Source: a virus. From it: 24,263 nt of DNA. The translations under genes and the position numbers were made by a program. Of this stretch, positions 19,824 to 24,263 are shown piece after piece. Each line of letters opens with the position of its first letter. The first letter of the stretch is position 1. The stretch covers positions 13,300-37,562 of the IMG/VR virus record IMGVR_UViG_3300030329_000870. One strand, written 5' to 3'. The notes below the pieces were generated by a model. The model had not been told where the DNA came from. It worked only from the letters and a program-made list of their open reading frames with translations, and did no database searches.

Positions 19824-20441
19824 TGAATTTTCCTTTACTTTAATTGTGTATTTATAAGAGAACAATATATCTCTCATAAGTATATGAGATATATTTTCTC
19901 GTTAAATACTAATACAATTAAAGGTAAGTTTGAGGTCGGTTTGCTTCCTCTGCCTGTGCCGTTCCACGCAGGACTGCAAGAAGCACAGCTTCTGAAGTTC
20001 GTGTGCAGAACTTGTGCAGGTGATGCGAGGCTTTCGGTTTGTCCGATGTCGGTCAGTTTATCTCGTAAGAGATAGGGGGTGCATCAACAGAAACATTGAA
20101 CCGATATGGTGAAATCACTCCTTCTGTACAACTTTGTTGTAGCAACTGATGTGATAACAGTTTACTCTAAAGAGTAAGTTGTTGATATATTGAGTGTTTT
20201 AGTCGGTCTGGTTTCTCACGGACTGCACGAAGCCTTCACACGCTGTCTAGACCCGGACCTTAGGTGCATTATGCGAGCATATGCAAGGGGGTGGGCGAGA
20301 GCCACTGGGGGTAGGCAGGTATACGTATACACAAATCTACACAGATCAGGTATTTTCACTGTTAACCACTACAGAAACCTACACACACGCTACTATATAG
20401 TATCATAAATAACACACTTATAAATAAAATGTATATACGCA
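19824..20441. other. Non-coding divergent region with large hairpin and GC-rich patch
   Basis: About 600 bases without a convincing gene. 19858-19900 is a long bulged hairpin in the probable 5' leader of the minus gene starting at 19823. Further hairpins are at 19995-20013, 20059-20074, 20127-20141 and 20162-20177. From about 20210 to 20330 the DNA is locally GC-richer and lacks hairpins; a 72-codon open frame with TTG start (20190-20408) crosses it but has no ribosome site and unconvincing composition. No tRNA or att core was recognised. Confidence 0.5.
20041..20054. repeat. Palindrome, degenerate copy 7
   Basis: GTCCGATGTCGGTC followed by CAGTTT, with the centre TG in place of CA and one arm mismatch; in the non-coding stretch upstream of the 221-residue gene. 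Confidence 0.75.
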
Positions 20442-20470
20442 TTGACGCACCCACAAATACGTGGTATAAT
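20442..20470 (+). promoter_or_regulatory. Sigma70 promoter for the rightward genes
   Basis: TTGACG (20442-20447), a spacer of exactly 17 bases, and the consensus TATAAT (20465-20470). The predicted start is near 20477, leaving a 5' leader of about 170 bases before the first plus gene. It is the best promoter match in the window and marks the switch to plus-strand transcription. Confidence 0.82.
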
Positions 20471-20495
20471 TATGTATAACTAGCTTTCTAAGACA

Positions 20496-20597
20496 CACTT
20501 ACAGTGATACAAATAAACTGTTTAATACCTAAAATAAAAAAACCACTGTAAATGCTACACTATAAGTGTACAATTTCTAAGATTTCACTATAAGTGA
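20496..20597 (+). promoter_or_regulatory. Three CACT-N3-AGTG dyads in the rightward 5' leader
   Basis: CACT-TAC-AGTG at 20496-20506, ACACT-ATA-AGTGT at 20557-20569 and TCACT-ATA-AGTGA at 20585-20597, spaced about 61 and 29 bases. The same dyad (TCACT-TTA-AGTGA) is in both 51-bp leaders on the minus strand (18621-18633, 18863-18875). Candidate binding sites for one regulator, or small RNA hairpins. Confidence 0.5.
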
Positions 20598-20645
20598 CTA
20601 GAACTTAGTTATAAAATCCGTACAAATAACAAAAAGTTCTTGACA

Positions 20646-20888
20646 ATGACTAAGAAATCCGTAAAACTATACACAGACAATGTTATTGAGGCTTTCTACG
20701 AAGCTGTACTTAACAATAGTCTGGACAGACTTCATATTCCCCACAGTGATGTATTCTATGTACGCAAAGCAGTAGAGGCTCACTATGGAAGACCATTTAC
20801 TTTAGAGCATGTAGAACGTGCTATGAAGTTAGAGGGGTGGATAGAAGGTGAAAGAGATATAAGACCACACCCAACGAAGTCGAATTAG
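20646..20888 (+). CDS. 80-residue conserved phage protein, first rightward gene
   Basis: Reads MTKKSVKLYTDNVIEAFYEA then SLDRLHIPHSDVFYVRKAVE, TFTLEHVERAM-like region and GWIEGERD. Helical throughout. A TTG at 20640 is in frame, but ATG 20646 is the natural start; no clear ribosome site precedes either. Resembles small proteins of HMO-2011-type phages from memory. Unknown function; position behind the rightward promoter suggests a regulator or first late protein. Confidence 0.7.
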   Translation: MTKKSVKLYTDNVIEAFYEAVLNNSLDRLHIPHSDVFYVRKAVEAHYGRPFTLEHVERAMKLEGWIEGERDIRPHPTKSN

Positions 20889-20924
20889 CACATACACATA
20901 AAGTAAATTGGTAAAGGAAACACA

Positions 20925-21557
20925 ATGGCAAGTAAAAAACAATCTAAAATGCCTGTAAGAAAAAATTATAAATCTGACAAGGCTTTTGAAAATGCAATGC
21001 TTAAATATATGATTAAACTTGAACCAGAAATGTTTGGTTTTAAAGTTACTCAACGAGAGCAAATGAATAAAGGCGGTATGATGAAAAAGAAAGGTTATGC
21101 TAAAGGTGGCACTGTATCTAAAAATCAACCAATGACTATGGATTGGTTTCGTAAAACAATCGGAACTGCTGAAGGAAGAAGATTAATAGGTTCAGGTGGA
21201 GGAACAGGAAGTTCCAATAGCCCATCAATGATTTTAAAAAAATTAATGGAAAAAAATACTCCTACTTTTAAAATTGATATGTCTTCTAAAAAGAAAATGA
21301 TTGAAAAAATAAAAGAGATGCAGGGCAAAAAAACAGCTAAAGCAGCTAAAGGTGGCATGATGAAGAAGAAAGGCTATGCCAAGGGTGGAGCTATGAAGAA
21401 GAAGAAGGGTTATGCTATGGGTGGTATGATGCCCACACAGGAACGTAAGATTAACCCCACTACAGGCATGACCATGAAAAAAGGTGGTATGATTGATATG
21501 CGTAAATCGGGCATGTTTTCTAAAGGTGGTGTGATAAAAAGATCACGTAAAAGATAA
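20925..21557 (+). CDS. 210-residue Lys/Gly/Met repeat protein
   Basis: Contains repeated KGGMMKKKGYAKGG-type blocks near residues 49-62, 142-155 and 156-168, then further KGG units to the end (KGGVIKRSRKR). Between them is a more normal domain (residues 66-135, TMDWFRKTIGTAEGRRLIGS and helices). Strongly basic, so it probably binds DNA or is packed in the virion; marine phages often carry such proteins without known role. AAAGGA ribosome site. Start of a run of small basic genes on this strand. Confidence 0.75.
   Translation: MASKKQSKMPVRKNYKSDKAFENAMLKYMIKLEPEMFGFKVTQREQMNKGGMMKKKGYAKGGTVSKNQPMTMDWFRKTIGTAEGRRLIGSGGGTGSSNSPSMILKKLMEKNTPTFKIDMSSKKKMIEKIKEMQGKKTAKAAKGGMMKKKGYAKGGAMKKKKGYAMGGMMPTQERKINPTTGMTMKKGGMIDMRKSGMFSKGGVIKRSRKR
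21073..21425 (+). repeat. Dispersed coding repeats GGMMKKKGYAKGG
   Basis: Three related stretches at 21073-21111, 21351-21389 and 21390-21425 encode the Lys/Gly/Tyr blocks. Copies differ mainly at third codon positions, so the protein pattern has been kept by selection after duplication. Confidence 0.7.
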
Positions 21558-21907
21558 TGGCAAATGTTCTTAGTACCTCACGTTATAAAAATGTCAAGCT
21601 TGACCTGACAACAGCGACAGCCACTACATTATACACTTGCCCATCACTAACAACTACCTTTGTGTCCTCTATCCTTGTATCGGAGGACAGTGGCAATGCC
21701 GACACAATAACCCTAACCATTACAAATGGCAGCAGTGTCTTCAGCGTGTATAAGGACAAGGCTGTGTCCTCTAAGGGTACTATAGACTTAATAAGCAATG
21801 ACCTGATACTTGTATCTGGGGATATACTCAAGGTCAAGGCAGGTACAGCCAACAGACTGCATGTAATAGTGTCCTTGGTTGAAGTACCCAAATCAACAAC
21901 GACATAA
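21557..21907 (+). CDS. Small beta-rich protein, possible virion decoration or tail component
   Basis: 116 residues (MANVLSTSRYKNVKLDLTTA, then Thr/Ser/Val-rich alternating strands such as TTFVSSILVSEDSGNADTIT and ILVSGDILKVKAG). Predicted all-beta, no charge clusters. Such short beta sandwiches often are capsid decoration, tail or fibre-associated proteins next to structural genes; this is inference from composition. Start overlaps the preceding stop (TAATGG). Confidence 0.65.
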   Translation: MANVLSTSRYKNVKLDLTTATATTLYTCPSLTTTFVSSILVSEDSGNADTITLTITNGSSVFSVYKDKAVSSKGTIDLISNDLILVSGDILKVKAGTANRLHVIVSLVEVPKSTTT

Positions 21908-21924
21908 CAACTAGGATAAAGTAA

Positions 21925-22200
21925 ATGGCAGGTATGAAAGGTCACACTATTAAAGGCGGTCACAAGCGTCCTACTAAAAAGGGTGCAGGTATGACCGCTA
22001 AAGGTGTGGCTAAATATCGTAGAGATAATCCGGGGTCTAAATTAAAAACAGCCGTGACTGAAAAGAAGCCTACAGGCTCAAGAGCTAAACGAAGAAAGTC
22101 TTACTGTGCGAGGAGTGCAGGACAAATGAAAAAGTTTCCTAAAGCAGCTAAAGACCCTAATAGTAGGCTGCGTCAAGCTAGAAGAAGATGGAGATGTTAA
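21925..22200 (+). CDS. DUF6321 family protein
   Basis: 91 residues. The segment KGVAKYRRDNPGSKLKTAVT followed by EKKPTGSRAKRRKSYCARSA and KDPNSRLRQARRRWRC is the conserved core of DUF6321, common in marine phages. Very basic (about one third Lys/Arg) with two Cys. Probably binds nucleic acid or is a virion protein; function not known. The next gene begins at the base after its stop. Confidence 0.85.
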   Translation: MAGMKGHTIKGGHKRPTKKGAGMTAKGVAKYRRDNPGSKLKTAVTEKKPTGSRAKRRKSYCARSAGQMKKFPKAAKDPNSRLRQARRRWRC

Positions 22201-22422
22201 ATGGCATTAAGAAAACCACCTAATAAAGGAGCAGCAGCGTTACCTAAAACAGTACGTAATAAAATGGGATTTTATAAAAGGGGAGGCAGTGTACCTAAAA
22301 ACAAAGCTTTATATTCCAGAGTTAAATCTGAAGCAAAGAAAAAGTTTAAGGTATATCCATCTGCCTATGCTAATGCGTGGCTTGTACGTACATACAAGAA
22401 ACGTGGTGGAACATATGGCTAA
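22201..22422 (+). CDS. 73-residue basic conserved phage protein
   Basis: Reads MALRKPPNKGAAALPKTVRN and contains SRVKSEAKKKFKVYPSAYAN then AWLVRTYKKRGGTYG, a motif shared by small proteins of cyanophages and other marine phages (from memory). Starts immediately after the DUF6321 stop and overlaps the next gene by eight bases. Function unknown; part of the basic-protein cluster. Confidence 0.75.
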   Translation: MALRKPPNKGAAALPKTVRNKMGFYKRGGSVPKNKALYSRVKSEAKKKFKVYPSAYANAWLVRTYKKRGGTYG

Positions 22423-22654
22423 AACAGGATTAAAGAAATGGTTTGCTGAAGATTGGCGTGACGTTAAGACAGGCAAAAAATGTGGCAGATCAGGTAAAGA
22501 AAAAAAGACAAGACCTTATCCTGCCTGTAGACCTAAAGCTGTGGCAAGTAGAATTACTAAAAAGGAAGCTGCAAAAAAGACAGGACCAAAGATGGTTAAA
22601 TGGTCTGTAACTGCATCGGGAAGAAAAAGAAAAAATGCCAAGAAAAAAGCCTGA
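22415..22654 (+). CDS. DUF5872-like small basic protein
   Basis: 79 residues (MAKTGLKKWFAEDWRDVKTG then KCGRSGKEKKTRPYPACRPK and KMVKWSVTASGRKRKN). The KKWF-x-EDW-x-DV...CGRS...YPxCxP pattern is that of DUF5872 proteins of phages, with two Cys. The frame is open upstream to 22289 inside the previous gene, but ATG 22415 fits the family start and follows a GGTGGA site. Function unknown. Confidence 0.8.
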   Translation: MAKTGLKKWFAEDWRDVKTGKKCGRSGKEKKTRPYPACRPKAVASRITKKEAAKKTGPKMVKWSVTASGRKRKNAKKKA

Positions 22655-22925
22655 CCCTAGAAAAGGAACTGGTAAAAAACCTAAAGGTAGTGGCAGAAGG
22701 TTGTATACAGACGAGAATCCAAAAGATACAGTTAGTATAAAGTTTGCTACTCCTGCAGATGCAAGGGCTACAATAGCCAAGGTTAAAAGAATAAGTAAAC
22801 CATACGCTAGGAAGATTCAAATCTTGACAGTGATGGAACAACGTGCTAAAGTAATGGGCAAGACTGAAGTTGTAAGACTTTCAAAGCAAGCAAAACTCCA
22901 GTTGAAAAAACAAAAGGAGAAGTAA
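22635..22925 (+). CDS. 96-residue conserved marine phage protein
   Basis: Begins MPRKKPDPRKGTGKKPKGSG, then RRLYTDENPKDTVSIKFATP, an ADARATIAKVKRI helix and ARKIQILTVMEQRAKVMGKT. Overlaps the DUF5872-like gene by 20 bases. A short alpha/beta domain follows the disordered basic head. Widely seen in marine phages without a function, from memory. Confidence 0.75.
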   Translation: MPRKKPDPRKGTGKKPKGSGRRLYTDENPKDTVSIKFATPADARATIAKVKRISKPYARKIQILTVMEQRAKVMGKTEVVRLSKQAKLQLKKQKEK

Positions 22926-23602
22926 TGCCCTACTTACAAAGCAATGTACCCTACTTCAAAGCGTGGGTACGAAGAGAGTATACGTGTAACCATGAACAGT
23001 ATCATGGAGAGTTTTTACACTGCATGGTAATAGCAGTAACGAGTATGCCGAATAGATGTTTGAGTTTTCAGGTTATATTCACAGGATGTGAATCAGACCA
23101 TACAGATGAACCAAACATACACGGTGGAGCAATGTGGGCAAGACTGCCCATTACGGCATTGGTAGGAGACACACCAGTAAAAAAATGGGCAAAAGAACTG
23201 CCAGTATATGCAGCACAGCCTTGGGATTGCATGTCACATTATCATTCAGTATATGTGTTGGACAGAGCAACTCCTGCACCTTGGATTGCAAAGGTTGATG
23301 GAGAGTTCTACCCTGCTAAATATTATTTTACTGTGGACTACACAGGCAGTGAGATAGCCGATGACCCTGCACAGCACAAACAAAGTCATGTGCTAGAGTT
23401 AATGGATGCAGGTAAATACACAGGTAACATTGTAGCGTTACCTAATAACAGAGTAAGAGTAACACACCCTGCATGGTTTGAGACAGGGGAAGGAGCACCA
23501 GATTTTAAACCAAATCAACATGTGTTCCATTCTAAATTAGATACAGAGTATGTTTGGGATACTCAACGTGTATTTAATAATTTATATAGTAAGGGAAAAT
23601 AG
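22925..23602 (+). CDS. 225-residue conserved phage protein
   Basis: Reads MPYLQSNVPYFKAWVRREYT and has HGGAMWARLPITALVG, then AAQPWDCMSHYHSVYVLDR, a FYPAKYYFTVDYTGSEIADD segment and VLELMDAGKYTGNIVALPNN with a terminal HPAWFE. Cys and His are abundant, but no catalytic set can be named. Similar proteins occur in HMO-2011-type phages and cyanophages (from memory), usually near structural genes. Start shares one base with the previous stop; AAAGGAG precedes it. Confidence 0.72.
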   Translation: MPYLQSNVPYFKAWVRREYTCNHEQYHGEFLHCMVIAVTSMPNRCLSFQVIFTGCESDHTDEPNIHGGAMWARLPITALVGDTPVKKWAKELPVYAAQPWDCMSHYHSVYVLDRATPAPWIAKVDGEFYPAKYYFTVDYTGSEIADDPAQHKQSHVLELMDAGKYTGNIVALPNNRVRVTHPAWFETGEGAPDFKPNQHVFHSKLDTEYVWDTQRVFNNLYSKGK

Positions 23603-23604
23603 TA

Positions 23605-23736
23605 ATGGGTAAAGGAAAGAAGCCTGTAACCAAAAGTGAAATTTTAAAAAAAAATAAAAGAAGACCTATACAATATAGATCGGCATTTAGAAAACAACCC
23701 AAATTAGGTTCAGGCAAAAGGTTTTTTAAAAAATGA
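23605..23736 (+). CDS. 43-residue basic protein
   Basis: Reads MGKGKKPVTKSEILKKNKRR then PIQYRSAFRKQPKLGSGKRF. Highly basic and probably disordered. Its start is two bases after the previous stop and its end overlaps the membrane protein gene by ATGA, so it is coupled to both. Function unknown. Confidence 0.65.
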   Translation: MGKGKKPVTKSEILKKNKRRPIQYRSAFRKQPKLGSGKRFFKK

Positions 23737-23975
23737 TTACACCCGAAGGTTTATCAGCGTGGAGAATTATACCACGACTGCTTATACTAAGCTATATGAT
23801 TGTATTTTACCAGACATGTAACTGGTTTATGTCCTTACCAGACCCTAACAATGCACAGGCAGGATTTGTGTCTGTCGTTGTGGGAGCAGGTGCAGCATGG
23901 TTTGGTTTATACGTAAATGGTAATAGAGCCTCTATACAGGTTCAATCTAAGATGGAGACTAGAGAAAATGCGTAA
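23733..23975 (+). CDS. Two-helix membrane protein, holin candidate
   Basis: 80 residues. Helix 1 near 10-32 (WRIIPRLLILSYMIVFYQTC) and helix 2 near 43-62 (GFVSVVVGAGAAWFGLYV) separated by a short LPDPNNAQA loop, with a charged C-terminus (SKMETRENA). Size and two helices suit a class II holin that would release the SleB-type hydrolase; phages of this group keep homologs without assigned function. The lysin is far away on the other strand, so the pairing is inference. Confidence 0.7.
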   Translation: MITPEGLSAWRIIPRLLILSYMIVFYQTCNWFMSLPDPNNAQAGFVSVVVGAGAAWFGLYVNGNRASIQVQSKMETRENA

Positions 23976-24263
23976 AAAAATAGTTAAAGCACATCAAGGC
24001 ATGGCTCACGTACCAAAGCCTAGTGGTCAACAAGCACCGTCTAAAGCTAAAGGTACAGCAGGTACAACACCTAGACGTAGACGTATGATTGGTTTGCCAC
24101 AAAGATTTAGAGGTGCAGTAAAAGAACTTTTAAGTGGTAGACGTAGAGAACCTACGCCTCCATCCTATGTTTCTACACCAATGAAACCGTCAGATGGACA
24201 ATCTGCTAAACCCTCTAGAGGTAGACGTATGATTGGTTTGCCACAAAAATTTAAAGGTGGTAG
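23968..24263 (+). CDS. Basic repeat protein, 3' end beyond the window
   Basis: Starts MRKKIVKAHQGMAHVPKPSG and contains two copies of RRMIGLPQ(R/K)F(R/K)G, near residues 39-49 and 87-97, separated by a Pro/Ser-rich linker. It overlaps the holin candidate by eight bases. No stop is reached. Basic and low-complexity, like others in this cluster; may be a virion or DNA-associated protein. Confidence 0.65.
   Translation, partial: MRKKIVKAHQGMAHVPKPSGQQAPSKAKGTAGTTPRRRRMIGLPQRFRGAVKELLSGRRREPTPPSYVSTPMKPSDGQSAKPSRGRRMIGLPQKFKGG
24077..24103 (+). repeat. 27-bp direct repeat, copy 1
   Basis: Identical to 24221-24247; encodes the RRMIGLPQ block of the truncated repeat protein. Further copies may lie beyond the window. 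Confidence 0.85.
24221..24247 (+). repeat. 27-bp direct repeat, copy 2
   Basis: Second copy of the 27-bp repeat, 144 bp downstream of copy 1, in the same reading frame. Confidence 0.85.

Larger units (their letters stand above)
15803..20177. repeat. Dense array of short perfect inverted repeats (hairpins)
   Basis: By hand I count about 64 contiguous perfect inverted repeats with stems of 6-9 bp and loops of 2-8 nt, 48 of them between 17574 and 20177. Examples: 17596-17615, 17889-17906, 17974-17993, 18309-18326, 18335-18350, 18356-18374, 19188-19205, 19271-19286, 19471-19488, 19583-19600, 19721-19737 and 20162-20177. Stem sequences differ from one to the next, so most are not copies. They occur in genes and spacers. 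With independent bases at this AT content I would expect roughly ten in 4.4 kb. Some are longer with a bulge, such as 19614-19645 and 19858-19900. Elsewhere in the window I saw only scattered cases. Confidence 0.85.

Noticed and set aside
15803-20054. Repeated palindromes as a CRISPR array
   Set aside because: Copies are 242 to about 1800 bases apart with genes between and no regular spacers; no cas genes (the Cas4-like enzyme is a phage exonuclease).
19920-20340. Possible tRNA or att site in the divergent region
   Set aside because: No cloverleaf, anticodon stem or T-loop motif could be built, and no tRNA-like end is repeated near the integrase.
20190-20408. 72-codon plus-strand frame starting TTG
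   Set aside because: No ribosome site, no promoter before it, odd composition and it lies in a GC-richer non-coding patch; not called as a gene.
20640-20668. Second plus promoter TTGACA-17-TAAAAC
   Set aside because: It overlaps the start of the first plus gene, so a transcript from it would lack the start codon; the promoter at 20442 is better.

Overview
The window looks like part of a marine, tailed, T7-like phage of the HMO-2011 type (phages of SAR116, SAR11 and roseobacter hosts). The reasons are a family A DNA polymerase with a DnaJ-type CxxC/CxxC zinc module between exonuclease and palm, separate primase and DnaB-like helicase genes, a T7 endonuclease I-like resolvase, a Cas4/RecB-like exonuclease, a B12-dependent (class II) ribonucleotide reductase, and a run of small Lys/Arg-rich proteins typical of marine phages. 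The DNA is AT-rich, consistent with an alphaproteobacterial marine host, but the host is an inference. No tRNA, rRNA, CRISPR array or insertion sequence was seen.

Layout. From 1 to 11.4 kb on the minus strand there is one tightly packed replication operon, read right to left: DUF932 protein, tyrosine integrase, primase, helicase, putative nuclease, DNA polymerase, putative ssDNA-binding protein, exonuclease, small coiled-coil protein, endonuclease I, two small proteins, a 54-residue protein and nrdJ, which runs off the left edge. A sigma70-like promoter (11429-11457) heads it. From 11.45 to 16.05 kb, still minus, is an accessory block: a repeat-bearing HNH endonuclease, a SleB-type cell wall hydrolase, several very small proteins including a one-helix membrane peptide, a C5 DNA methyltransferase, and conserved small phage proteins.

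From 15.8 to 20.2 kb is the most unusual part. Small minus-strand genes (deoxyribonucleotidase, a Cys-rich protein, short hypotheticals) sit in DNA packed with short perfect inverted repeats. By eye I find about 64 with stems of 6-9 bp and loops of 2-8 nt, about one per 55 nt between 17.6 and 20.2 kb, in coding and non-coding DNA alike. One of them, TGTCCGACATCGGACA, recurs seven times; five copies lie 19-26 nt upstream of start codons. A 51-bp leader carrying it is perfectly duplicated, and a 31-bp terminator-like hairpin is also duplicated. I know of no described phage element with this architecture; it is my main candidate for an undescribed system.

From 20.4 kb to the right edge transcription switches to the plus strand from a good sigma70 promoter (20442-20470). 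It reads small basic proteins (Lys/Gly repeat protein, DUF6321 and DUF5872-like proteins and others), a 225-residue conserved phage protein, a two-helix holin-like membrane protein and a repeat protein cut by the window end. This probably begins the late module. Roughly, the minus genes serve nucleotide supply, replication, recombination, integration and DNA modification, and the plus genes serve virion or late functions.
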